DNA of 64,000 nt, taken from Antedon mediterranea (taxonomy: Eukaryota > Echinodermata > Crinoidea > Comatulida > Antedonidae). The stretch is taken from positions 25,976,070-26,040,069 of the forward strand of contig NC_092671.1 in the NCBI RefSeq assembly GCF_964355755.1, given 5' to 3'. Position 1 is the first letter of the stretch; the number at the start of each line of letters is the position of its first letter. The position numbers and the translations under genes were made by a program. Below the pieces are notes generated by a model. That model was not told where the DNA came from, did no database searches, and worked only from the letters and a program-made list of their open reading frames with translations. This document shows positions 34,912 to 45,297 of the stretch, one piece after another.

Positions 34912-36636
34912 GACAAAACGTGAGCAGCTTTTTTGCACGAGTGACAGATTTATACATACTAGAGGCCTAATACTATACTCACTGTAAATATAATAATAAA
35001 TATTAATACCAGTACATACTGAACGTCATTGTAATAATCTATATATAAATTTACGTAAGGGCAAAATTCGGTAAATCGCGCCTTACTTCTAGAATTTTCA
35101 CTCGATGGTATGTAAAGTTGGTTCGTACTTTCGGTACTGATTTTAACCGCCTGATGTAACCCTGTTTACTAATTAAATTGAGTTAAATAATTAGCTATTG
35201 ACGATTAAAACGAATTTAGGTTAAACGATTTGCCCCAAATAGGGGTGTTTTCCGATCGTGGTATACACTGTCTAATGGATGTCCGTCTTGAAAAATACCC
35301 GCCAAAAAAATGCGAGGAGGCTTCGCATTTTTCTATCTCCTCCTACGATAATTGTTTTTAATAGCTGAAAACCGGTTGAACAGCTAGAGTACACCATCAT
35401 AATGTTGAAGACAGGCCGATTTTCTTTAAAAAATACTATTTTGATAGATTTAATATACGATTATACAAATGTATTGATTTGCGATGAATGGAACATCCCA
35501 ATCTCTCAGTCTGCCAGAGTTTGGTTTAACACAAGTACTGTAGGTAAATTTATGAGCCCTTGAACACATACGGTAGGTAAATATATGGGCCCTTTGAGAA
35601 TAAACTTGCAATAGGTTCGGAAAATGTTAAAAACCAATTTCTATTATTTGAATCGGTAAACAGTTTCCATTTATTATACATTGATAATGAAACATGAAAT
35701 ATTCCTATTTATGTCCCTCGAGGTTCATTACAATTTATATTTAGTAGTCCCACGGACTTCATCTTAGCCACTCCCCCGAGTGCTAAGGCCAAATTTATGA
35801 TACCCTACTTTCTATGTAAGTTTAGTTACAGTTAGTTCTTGACGATAATACAACGAATTTAGGTTACACCCTTCGGCCGCGAAAACGTTTCTGTACAAAT
35901 ATGATACCGATTGGCTTTATTTCATTCAACAGCGACCATAATCTCGCCAATTACAGGATAGATAAACTATTTTATTATTGATGTGCTTATAAATTAAGAC
36001 TCATGTAAACAGCTTGATTACATCATTTTACAGACAAACGAAACTTTTAAACCTACTGTTTCAATAACTGAGTATAATACTGTATACGTTTTCATAAGTA
36101 AGTGCATATACATTTTCGTGTTTTCATTGACGAGATTGTAATAGTAACTTCAGTAACTATTACAGTACTTATTTATTATACGACACAAGACAATTGTATC
36201 TGACAGGTACGTACATTATTCTAAAAAATAAGTCTAGATAGATCCCTTAGGCGTCATAAATCACAGGCCAACAAATCAGTACTCATGACAGAAATTCGAC
36301 CCAGTTTGGTTCACACAAATATTTACAGGAATTTCAACACCACAACCGATGATTTGCCCTAAATATTTAGGTAGACTACAGTTTAATTTTTCACTGAATA
36401 GGAGCTTGCATTTCCGATTTTCATTTCGCAGAATGTCTAGGTCTATTTATTTAGTTTGGTTCTTATAATATATAAATACAATCAACTTTATTACTGCGGT
36501 TCCATCACCACCACCACGTGTCGCCCAATTCCCGTACATACATTTCCATTTCTCCCTAATTTCTTTAATCCACATAAATTAATTGTCCTTTATGGAATCC
36601 AGTATTGGTTTTGTTGTCTCTATTTCTGAATACCCC

Positions 36637-36642
36637 AATTAG
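36637..36642. other. Target duplication AATTAG, left of foldback element
   Basis: AATTAG directly before TACGGGG; the same hexamer follows CCCCGTA at 39948-39953. The reconstructed empty site would be CCCCAATTAGGGGG. Confidence 0.7.
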
Positions 36643-36679
36643 TACGGGGCGCCGTTTGGGACATTGCTAATTTTGTCGA

Positions 36680-37220
36680 AATATTACAATTTTGTCTACA
36701 CATAATTAATTTTGTCAATACAAAATTCATTTTGTCAACACAAAATTCATTTGGTATTGACAAAATTCATTTTTTGTTGACAAAATTTATTCTGTGTGGA
36801 CAAAATTCATTTTTTCTCGACAAAATTAATTCTGTGTAAAAAAAATTCATTCTGTGTAGACAAAATTAATTCTGTGTTGACAAAATTAATTCTGTGTAGA
36901 CAAAATTCATTCTGTAACGACAAAATTCATTTTGTGGCGACAAAATTCATTCTGTAACGACAAAATTCATTCTGTGTGGACAAAATTAATTCTGTGTAGA
37001 CAAAATTCATTCTGTGTAGACAAAATTCATTCTGTAACGACAAAATTAATTCTGTGTGGACAAAATTAATTCTGTGTAGACAAAATTCATTCTGTGTAGA
37101 CAAAATGAATTTTGTTGCAACAAAATTCATTTTGTCGAGACAAAATAAATTTTGTCGCGACAAAATAAATTTTGTCGCGACAAAATAAATTTTGTCGCGA
37201 CAAAATAAATTTTGTTAGCC
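36680..37220. repeat. 20-bp tandem repeat, left arm of foldback element
   Basis: About 27 copies of a 20-bp motif, CAAAATTCATTCTGTGTAGA and variants; the spacer base block varies (tgtgtaga, taacga, tgtcgcga). The apparent protein at 36927-37163 is only this repeat read in frame. Confidence 0.9.
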
Positions 37221-37310
37221 GAGCCTACTCAAGCGTGGAACAAAACGTTTTTTAAAACATTTTGTCCCACGCTTGAGTAGGCTCCGTTTTAATATTTAAA
37301 TTAGAAGTCG

Positions 37311-39317
37311 GAGTTTAAACGTGAAAAGGGCAAGACAGGGTGAAGCTATCTTTGACATTTGTTATTGGTTAAGTTATTATGGCTGAGCATGCCTCCGTCT
37401 CTATTGCTATCATATTAATCTATTTTATAATATCAGGGAACCCCTGAAAATATCAGATATGATCAGTATTCATACTTTGACAATTTAATATCTACGTCGT
37501 CAGTAATAATTATTATTATAATGTATTCTATATTAAAAAATCGGAAAATGGTTTTCATTAGAGCCCTGCTTATTACTTAAGTAAAATTGTAGTAATGGGG
37601 CTATTTAATATTTTGTCGTTTAAAATATTATTTATTAATCTTATAAAATGTATATACTTTATTTTAAAATTAAAGATGTATTGTCTCCCAAAATCATGAA
37701 AAATAAAGAATAGGCCATTATGCAGTTTTAATGAAGTTGTTCACTTCCATAAGAAAAAAGAACGGGGAAAAAAATTATTTCAACTATAAAAAGACAAAAT
37801 AAACAGTTAAATTACCCAAAAACTCATTGGCTTCCAGACAATTTGACAATTTTTTGCTTTAAATTACAGTTTTTTCAGGTAAATAATTTTTTTTCAGACC
37901 CAATTTTTTGTGAAAGTGAATAACTATTATGTGACATTAAAATAACATATTCAACAAAAAGATTTAAAAAAAACATTTTTTCAGGGGACAATATATCTTT
38001 AAGATAATAATAATCATTGCAGAAAGAAAAAAAAAGCATTTAAAGAACTGAGTACAAAAGATTGCTCACGTTAGTTTTATTATAACAATCATCCACCCTG
38101 CGAAACCTAATAACCTTTAACCTACAGTAGTAAGTAGGCCAGGTAGCCTATGTTGGCTAGGTTCAGGACTGATTGCCCATAAAACCTTCGATGTATAAAT
38201 ATCAACACCCCAGACAGTGTAATAATGACCTTTCCAGACCGAAAACCATTCTGCCCGAAATTACAATACTTTCTCGATACAACTCCATATTTTATTAGTG
38301 GAAAATGCATTTTTATTTAAAATCAATCTTATCAAGCCAGGCAAAGACTGAATACGTACATTAAAAGTACAAAGAACAATGTAAACCTATAAACAAGTAT
38401 TTGCAATTACCAATGTATAATAAATAAAATCAATCATGGAGAAGGTGGAAAGATTATATACACTGCCATGGGAATGGATACTTGAGTGGCGCCATAGTTG
38501 CGTGAACACCCATATAACTATTTGGTCAAAGTTAAATTATATCTTTCGAGGGTGTAAATATATAATAATATGCAACCGAGAGTAAAATTAATAGTTAAAC
38601 GTAAATTTTAAATTAAATTTAACTTTTTAACGACAATTTGCAATATCATAATCTATGGCGTACCAAACTGTCATTTATTTAGGCAACTAAAATATCTTAG
38701 TTTTTAATAGATGTAGTTAGTTTACAATATATATCTTAGGTTCCAATAGAGATATATCCCTGTTATAACCAAGATATCTTTTCAATAAAGATATCTCTAT
38801 TATTCCAATTAATATATGTCTTAAGAGATATATCATAGTTTTGTTCCCTTGAGTTAGGCCTATTAGCAATTCCTATCAAATAAACTTGGTAGGCCTATAT
38901 AGACGACGCAATTCCCATAAGAATAAATAGGCCTATACTAACTATTATATTAAAATAAATGTAATAACTAAAATCATTTCATTACTACTCAACTTATCAG
39001 ATGTTATCGTAAATAGTGTTGTCATTTTCTTTATCAATATTAATATCGGTATCGATATAAATCTTCAACCATCTTTAATATTTATTACTAAAATTGGTAG
39101 GCATATAGGGCTACCCCGGAGGGCTACGTGTTCCGTTTTGCTGAATCGGAATTAATTTTAAGTATACAATAATATTGTTATACGTCAGTATAAACTGTAC
39201 TTATACTCGACGCAAAGTATTCAAGTTCACCGGTGTAGAGGAGGTCGTAAAATGATATTCGCGAGCTGTTTGATCGTAGGCCTATAACTGTCAATATTCG
39301 AGTTTCCAATAACAACC
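37311..39317. other. Core of foldback element, no gene seen
   Basis: About 2 kb of AT-rich DNA between the arms, with no frame above 62 codons, no tRNA and no inner repeat beyond short runs. It includes clustered ATATCT/AGATAT motifs at about 38690-38830. I cannot assign a role. Confidence 0.5.
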
Positions 39318-39369
39318 CCGCCTTCTAATTTAAATGTTAAAACGTTTTGTCCCACGCTTGAGTAGGCTC

Positions 39370-39910
39370 GGCTAACAAAATTTATTTTGTCGCGACAAAA
39401 TAAATTTTGTTGCAACAAAATGAATTTTGTCTACACAGAATGAATTTTGTCTACACAGAATGAATTTTGTCTACACAGAATAAATTTTGTCTACACAGAA
39501 TACATTTTGTCGCCACAGAATTAATTTTGTCTACACAGAATTAATTTTGTCAACACAGAATTAATTTTGTCTACACAAAATGAATTTTGTCGTTACAGAA
39601 TGAATTTTGTCGCCACAAAATGAATTTTGTCTACACAGAATTAATTTTGTCAACACAGAATTAATTTTGTGTACACAGAATGAATTTTGTTTACACAGAA
39701 TTAATTTTGTCGAGACAGAATTAATTTTGTCGAGACAGAATTAATTTTGTCGAGACAAAATGAATTTTGTCAAGACAAAATTAATTTTGTCCACACAGAA
39801 TAAATTTTGTCAACACAAAATGAATTTTGTCAATACAAAATGAATTTTGTGTTGACAAAATGAATTTTGTATTGACAAAATTAATTATGTGTAGACAAAA
39901 TTGTAATATT
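39370..39910. repeat. 20-bp tandem repeat, right arm of foldback element
   Basis: Inverted counterpart of the left array: about 27 copies of GAATTAATTTTGTCTACACA and variants. The arrays are similar in copy number but differ in the order of variants. Confidence 0.9.
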
Positions 39911-39953
39911 TCGACAAAATTAGCATTGTCCCATACGGCGCCCCGTAAATTAG

Positions 39954-41365
39954 GGGGACACTTCCGTTTTTGTTTAGTGTCCCAAAAAAGTCCCCGTCCG
40001 TGGATTCTACTGTATTCGAGAACCATCTGTGAGCACCCCTAGATGGTACGCGAGCGAAGCGAGCGTGCCATCTAGTAATAATAATAGGCCTAGAATTTTA
40101 ATAATATAATACTGTATAGGCAGACACAAACCAATGTATGTACCATCAGATTCACAAACAGTAACACACACACACAGCAGCAGCACTTTGTTGGTCGTCA
40201 CAAGCAAGGCCTAGCTAGCCTTGCCCTACGTACGTGTGCTTCAATGTAGTACATGTCCATCTACAGACAGTACTATTTTTTATTTTAATAAAATGAAGTA
40301 GTAGGTTAGAAATTATATGTACAGAAGTAACACTAACGGATGTTTTTATCAAGAAAATTACAATTTTCTTCAGGTTTTTAAGTGTAACATTTGAAAAATT
40401 GTATACATATAGGCCTAGGTATTAGTATTAGTAACATGTATTCTTGTAAGTTGTAATGTATAGAAACACATGCTTGCTTATAAAGCGTTTAATATTGTGT
40501 TAATTTAATAATTATTGATATCTTGGCCGGTGGAAATTTTGAATTAAAATGAACAATTTAAAAAAAAAAAATTATTTCAGAAACCATAATAAAAAAAATA
40601 AATCAAGAATATTGAATACAGAAAACCGATCTTCATGACAAGATGATAGTATCACATATAATTATAAGCTTCCTGGAAAATGTGTTACAGTATTATTAAA
40701 TGCATTTGTACTATTGCAGTCGTGTCAGTACCGTAATTGAATGTTTTTTACTTTGCATGTATTTTTTATGATTTTCAAAATTACATATACACATAATAAA
40801 CAATAATATTAGTTGTAGGCCTATAACTTAATTAAAACTCCAAAATTGCCTATATTAAAAGTCTGAAATCTTTATTTTTCAAGATTGGGGATAATTAATA
40901 ATACATACACCTTTAACGTAAAATTTCCATTACCTTACAATATAAATATTAATTTAATGATATTATTTTAAAGGGTATAAAAAACATACAATGTGCATAG
41001 GAATTCCTACTGTACATAACCATTTTAAATTCAAAAGTAATACCTTGCATAGGCTTACACAAGCTTGGCTATGTTGGCTAGGCTAGCCATGGGCTAGCTA
41101 CAATACCATAAACGATAAGAAAAGAGCCTCTCGTTCGTGACAAAAGGTCGTTCAACTTCAAAAAATAATATTTGATACGACCTACTATTGGGTCGTAGAC
41201 CTAAATATCTTCAATATGCTATTGGGTTTTTAATGTAATTACTAAGTAGGCCTAGTATTTATTAATTAATGTCAACAAAACTCGTATTTAGTGTAGATTC
41301 ATTTTATATGAGAGCCTGTGTGAAAGTATTAGCTCGCGGTTTGTAAATGTAAATTGTATTATATT
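39954..41365. other. Non-repetitive AT-rich stretch
   Basis: No convincing gene. A strong hairpin is present at about 40039-40075 (CTAGATGGTACGC ... GCGTGCCATCTAG), with arms of 13 bases differing at one position and a GAGCGAAGCGA loop, beside a TAATAATAATA run. Otherwise nothing recognised. Confidence 0.5.
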
Positions 41366-41456
41366 GTCACGCATCAGTGAGCTGACTTTACCGAATACCG
41401 AAGAGAGTCGATTGAGTCCGAAACGAACCGATGGAGGAACTCTCGTACGGAAAAAA
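41366..41456 (-). repeat. Right arm of a widely spaced inverted repeat
   Basis: Complement of 34812-34911 with several small differences (an extra cttta insertion near 41386, two extra bases near 41403). Followed at once by the first tRNA-like cassette. Confidence 0.75.
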
Positions 41457-41537
41457 CAAGCACGAATGTGCAATACTCGGGGTACAGCGAAAGAAGCTGT
41501 ATACAGACGTATACAGTTAGAAAGTTAAAGAAAAATA

Positions 41538-41608
41538 GGTTTCGCCAGGGCTCGAACCGGGACCTTCTGCGTGTTACGCAGACTTGACAACCACTACACT
41601 ACGAAACC
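41538..41608 (-). tRNA. tRNA-Val(AAC)-like gene
   Basis: 71 bases on the minus strand with a perfect 7-bp acceptor stem (GGTTTCG / CGAAACC), A-box-like TAGTGTAGTGG, anticodon arm TCTGC-GTAACAC-GCAGA (anticodon AAC, valine) and B box GGTTCGAGCC. A T5 terminator follows two bases beyond the 3' end. The D stem is imperfect (GTG against CAA) and the T stem has one mismatch, so it may be a decaying copy. No CCA is encoded, as expected in eukaryotes. Confidence 0.6.
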
Positions 41609-41816
41609 TCTTGCATTAAAATTGTGGGTTACAGAAAGTTTTTTAATTCATTTAAATTACAAATAAATGGTAATAAGCACAAAGCAAAATAAACATGTGT
41701 AAAAGTGATAATTACCGATTACACAAAATAAGTATTAAAAAAAATAATAATAAGATATACTGTGTATAATTATCATATTGCGTATACAGTACTTTTCACC
41801 ATAAAGTTAAAAAAAA

Positions 41817-41888
41817 GGTTTAGCCCGGGCTCGAACCAGGTACCTTCTGCGTATTGAGCAAACGTGATAACCACTACGCCAAGAAGCC
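41817..41888 (-). pseudogene. tRNA-Val-derived pseudogene (loop AAT)
   Basis: Minus strand. TAGTGGTTATCACG, B box GGTTCGAGCC and anticodon arm are kept, but the acceptor ends (GGCTTCT and CTAAACC) do not pair and the anticodon position reads AAT. Confidence 0.6.
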
Positions 41889-42283
41889 GCATATAACTAC
41901 ATAACGCTGTGGTGTGTGTCACACATTGTGGCTTCTTAATTAAACAAATTAATTAACAAACAAGCACGAATGTGCAATACTCGGGGTACAGCGAAAGAAG
42001 CTGTAATGACGTAAAGACCGGATGTAACGTAACATACACATCAATAACCGCGCTACCAAATACGGCTATACGGTACCATCTTCGAGACGTGATATGGCTG
42101 CATCCGGTATGAAATTAAAAAATCCGGCTCTATAGCTTTGAGGACATGTCTCTGTAGTATATTCATGCTAAATCCGAGCTCAATACTACAACGAAAGAGA
42201 AGAGTATTTACCGATTACAGAAAATAAATATTTAAAAAAATAATAAAAATAAGATATACTGTGTATAATTATCATATTGCGTA

Positions 42284-42695
42284 AAGGACCCCTTGAAACT
42301 TTCATCCGTCGGGCTGGTAAAATGATTGGTCTGGAACTGCCTTCCTTTACCGATGTGCACCTAGAACACCTCCAGAAAGATTTCGATCGCATTGAGTCGG
42401 ATGCCTCTCATCCTCTCCACAAAGTAATCATAGACCAACTTAATCCAAGTGGTAGATTGAGGCTCCTCAGTGTGAAAACAAATCGATTTGCTAAATCCTT
42501 TATTCCCTCCGGTATCATCTAGTACAACAGGAAGTCAAGAAGATAATTTTATCTTGTAATTTTTTAGATGTTTTTATAAGAATGGTTTTATGCTATATTT
42601 ATTTTTATTGTGTGTTCTTTGTTATTATGATGAGCAATGAATTTCCTTTTTGAGGATCAATAAAAGTTATCTTATCTTATCTTATCTTATCTTAT
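42284..42695 (+). mobile_element. 5'-truncated non-LTR retrotransposon, 3' end
   Basis: Inserted between gcgta and tacactac of a tRNA-like cassette. It encodes the last ~80 residues of a reverse-transcriptase ORF (42277-42522), with RRAGKMIGLELPS, HPLHKVI and KTNRFAKSFIPSGI, the signature C-terminus of CR1/L2/Jockey-like ORF2 proteins. A 3' UTR and a (TTATC)n tail follow at 42667-42695. Severe 5' truncation is the usual outcome of target-primed reverse transcription. Clade not determined. Confidence 0.8.
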
Positions 42696-42728
42696 ACACT
42701 ACTTTTCACCATAAAGTTAAAAAAAAAA

Positions 42729-42803
42729 GGTTTCGCCCGGGCTCGAACCAGGTACATTCTGCGTGTTTTTAAGTAAACATGATAACCACTACGCCAACAA
42801 GCC
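42729..42803 (-). pseudogene. tRNA-Val-derived pseudogene
   Basis: Minus strand, second type of tRNA-like unit. The B box is intact, the anticodon arm is disrupted by extra bases (gtgtttttaagtaaac), and the acceptor ends do not pair. Confidence 0.55.
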
Positions 42804-42950
42804 GCATATAACTACATAGCGCTGTGGTGTGTGTCACACATTGTGGCTTCCTAATTAAACAAATTAATTAACAAAAAAGCACGAATGTGCAATACTCGGG
42901 GTACAGAGAAAGAAGCTGTATATAGACGTATACAGTTAAAGTTAAAGAAC

Positions 42951-42978
42951 AACAACCACTACACTACGAAACCTCTTA
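42951..42978 (-). pseudogene. Half of a tRNA-Val-like gene
   Basis: Only the 5' half (acceptor GGTTTCG and A-box region, read on the minus strand) of the first tRNA type remains. The anticodon and T arms are deleted. Confidence 0.55.
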
Positions 42979-43185
42979 CATTAAAAATGTGGGTTACAGA
43001 AAGTTTTTTAATCCATTTAAATTACAAATAAATGGTAATAAGCACAAAGCAAAATAAACATGTGTAAAAGTGATAATTACCGATTACACAAAATAAGTAT
43101 TTTAAAAAATAATAAAAATAAGATATACTCTGTATAATTATCATATTGCGTATACAGTACTTTTCACCATAAATTAAAAAAAAAA

Positions 43186-43257
43186 GGTTTCGTCCGGGCT
43201 CGAACCAGGTACCTTCTGCGTGTTAAGCAAACGTGATAACCACTACGCCAAGAATCC
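43186..43257 (-). pseudogene. tRNA-Val(AAC)-derived sequence
   Basis: Minus strand. Anticodon loop TTAACAC (AAC), B box GGTTCGAGCC and A-box-like GCGTAGTGG are kept; acceptor ends GGATTCT and ACGAAACC do not pair. Almost identical to 43905-43976, 719 bp downstream. Confidence 0.55.
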
Positions 43258-43617
43258 GCATATAACCATATAACTACATAACGCTGTGGTGTGTGTCACA
43301 CATTGTGGCTTCTTAATTAAACAAATTAATTAACAAAAAATTAAAAATCCGGCTCTATAGCTTTGAGGACATGTCCCTGTAGTATGTTCATGCCAAATCC
43401 CAGCTCAATACTATAACGAATAAGGGAGGAGTAGTACTTTAAAAATCGCACTTTTTACTCAATAGTGTCCAGATGGAGGAAGAGAAGGAGAAAATGAGTA
43501 AGTACTAGACTCGGGTACCCCGAGTAAAAAGCACGAATGTGCAATACTCGGGGTACAGCGAAAGAAGCTTTATACAGACGTATACAGTTATTTCACCATA
43601 AAGTAAAAGAAACCCGA

Positions 43618-43689
43618 GGTTTCGCCTCGGCTCGAACTGGGACCTTCTGCGTGTTAAGCAGACTTGACAACCACTACACTACGAAAACC
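43618..43689 (-). tRNA. tRNA-Val(AAC)-like gene, second copy
   Basis: Minus strand. GGTTTTCGTAGTGTAGTGG start, anticodon arm TCTGC-TTAACAC-GCAGA (AAC), B box GTTCGAGCC, end GGCGAAACC. One extra T in the acceptor stem and mismatches in the T stem argue that it may not be functional. Confidence 0.5.
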
Positions 43690-43904
43690 ACTTACACTAA
43701 AAATGTGGGTTACAGAAAGTTTTTTAATCCATTTAAATTACAAATAAATATGGTAATAAGCACAAAGAAAAATAAACATGTGTAAAAGTGATAATTACCG
43801 ATTACACAAAATAAGTATTTAAAAAAATAATAAAGATAAGATATACTGTGTATAATTATCATATTGCGTATAGAGTACTTTTCACCATAAAGTTTAAAAA
43901 AAAA

Positions 43905-43976
43905 GGTTTCGTCCGGGCTCGAACCAGGTACCTTCTGCGTGTTAAGCAAACGTGATAATCACTACGCCAAGAATCC
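43905..43976 (-). pseudogene. tRNA-Val(AAC)-derived sequence
   Basis: Near-duplicate of 43186-43257 with one further change in the A-box region (gataatcac for gataaccac). Confidence 0.55.
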
Positions 43977-44263
43977 GCATATAACCATATAACTACATAA
44001 CGCTGTGGTGTGTGTCACACATTGTGGCTTCTTAATTAAACAAATTAATTAACAAAAAATTAAAAATCCGGCTCTATAGATTTGAGGACATGTCCCTGTA
44101 GTATGTTCATGCCAAATCCCAGCTCAATACTACAACGAATAAGGGAGGAGTAGTACTTTAAAAATCGCACTTTTTACTCAATAGTGTCCAGATGGAGGAA
44201 GAAGAGGAGAAAATGAGTAAGTCCTAGACTCGGGTACCCCGAGTAAAAATCGCATCCGGTAAA

Positions 44264-44728
44264 GTGTACAGCAGTACAGACTTTTTGGTGTTGTTAATGA
44301 AGCAACAAATACAACAACAGAGTCTTCTGATACAGCAGATGATGGATAACCAAGAACGTTTACATCGGGAAGATATTGAAAGGAAAGAAGGTCTATGTCG
44401 GAAAGATATGACGGTCTGTACGGACGGAATTTTATTTAGGCATGTTTTTACTAAACACCAGACAGAACCCATAGAGAAATTAGTGGTTTTATATCCTTGC
44501 AGTAATAGTGTTTTGAAATTTTCACATGATGTTTCATTGAAAGAGTATTGTAAAGCCTCAAAGTATAAAACTAAATTTAAGGCCCCGATGATTCCTATGT
44601 CAGTAATTGTTAGTGAACCATTCCGACAAATTTACATGAATATTGTTGGTTCATTATTAGTAATTATTAATAATTATTTTCTATGTTATTATGGTGTAAT
44701 TAAGTTTTATAGACTAGGAGTGGGTTAA
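44264..44728 (+). pseudogene. Gag-integrase fusion left by internal deletion
   Basis: 154-aa frame. Residues ~10-48 form a glutamine-rich coiled-coil-like stretch (KQQIQQQSLLIQQMMDNQ), as in the Gag of some gypsy elements. From about residue 55, sequence resembling the integrase zinc-binding region follows directly (HDVSLKEYCKASKYKTKF, then a SEPFRQIYMNIVGSL segment that matches the start of the integrase core). Protease, reverse transcriptase and RNase H are missing and an expected aspartate is replaced by asparagine. A deletion derivative, not a functional enzyme. Confidence 0.6.
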
Positions 44729-44801
44729 GTTTTGACACGTCCGTGTATAATAGCCCCTCAAAACTCCAAGGAAGAGTTTTGAGCTCAGAAAGAGGGGGGA
44801 G

Positions 44802-45297
44802 TGTAATAAATTACCATTTATATAGAGTAACATAGTATTTACATGAACATTCTAGAATAAGATGTTTTGATTTAAGAAACCATGTGTAATTAATAAGAAC
44901 AATCAAGAACATTCCAGTATGCTATTAATAGAAACTGTAATCAATAGAATAAGAAGAAGTATAAGGAATGATATAGAAGGTTATGAACATATTGTATATA
45001 AGGGGAAGTATGACAATTGTAAGAGGGAGAAGGATTTTTGATTGAAGCATTTATTTTGAAGAAGGTTGTTGGATTAGAGGTTGGATTAGAGGTTGGATAT
45101 TATATTGTAAAGTTATTGTGAAGCTGTTGTTTAAAGTGCTTACTGGATTGTTAAAAGTTGAAGTTGATTGAAATTAAAGCTTTGTTTTGAGTTATTTTTA
45201 CAACTTTGTGGATTTTGTGTGTATACTTTTATGTCACAAGGGAGTTCCTAAAGTATTTTCAACCGCTCGGAAACATACGTGAGAGGAGTTCGTGACG
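44802..45297 (+). repeat. Probable 3' LTR of the gypsy-type remnant
   Basis: Starts TG right after the purine tract and holds TATA-like and polyadenylation-like signals in the expected order. It ends in gtgacg rather than CA, and no second copy is available for comparison. Confidence 0.5.

Larger units (their letters stand above)
36643..39947. mobile_element. Foldback transposon with tandem-repeat TIRs
   Basis: A 3,305-bp element flanked by a 6-bp AATTAG duplication. Its two arms, roughly 36643-37310 and 39318-39947, are inverted copies. Each has an outer unique end (TACGGGGCGCCGT.TGGGACA), about 27 copies of a 20-bp motif of the type CAAAATTAATTCTGTGTAGA, and an inner unique segment (ccgagcctactcaagcgtgg). 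The left arm also carries a small inverted duplication of that segment (37214-37287). The 2-kb centre has no frame of note, so the element is non-autonomous. The structure matches foldback elements, including sea urchin TU elements; kinship is inferred from structure only. Confidence 0.85.
41457..44248. repeat. Tandem cassettes carrying paired tRNA-like units
   Basis: Cassettes share agcacgaatgtgcaatactcgggg, the first tRNA type, an AT-rich spacer (taaacatgtgtaaaagtg), the second tRNA type and a tail gctgtggtgtgtgtcacac. Two copies also have a longer tail with ccggctctatag and a palindromic ACTCGGGTACCCCGAGT. Spacing between equivalent points is about 720 bp in the last two copies. Whether this is a tRNA gene cluster or a tandemly amplified tRNA-derived element is open. 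Confidence 0.65.
44249..45297 (+). mobile_element. Gutted gypsy-type LTR retrotransposon remnant
   Basis: A short frame, a purine tract (AGAAAGAGGGGGGA, ending at 44800) and then an LTR-like segment starting TGTAATAAATTACC with a TATATAAGGGG promoter-like site near 44995 and an ATTAAAG possible polyadenylation signal near 45174. It ends where R-B resumes (ctatacaaaat). No 5' LTR is present in the window, so the left side is lost or recombined. The exact LTR end is uncertain. Confidence 0.6.

Noticed and set aside
36927-37163. 78-codon repetitive protein rich in NFV and LS motifs
   Set aside because: It is the 20-bp foldback repeat read in frame (three repeats make 20 codons) and not a gene.
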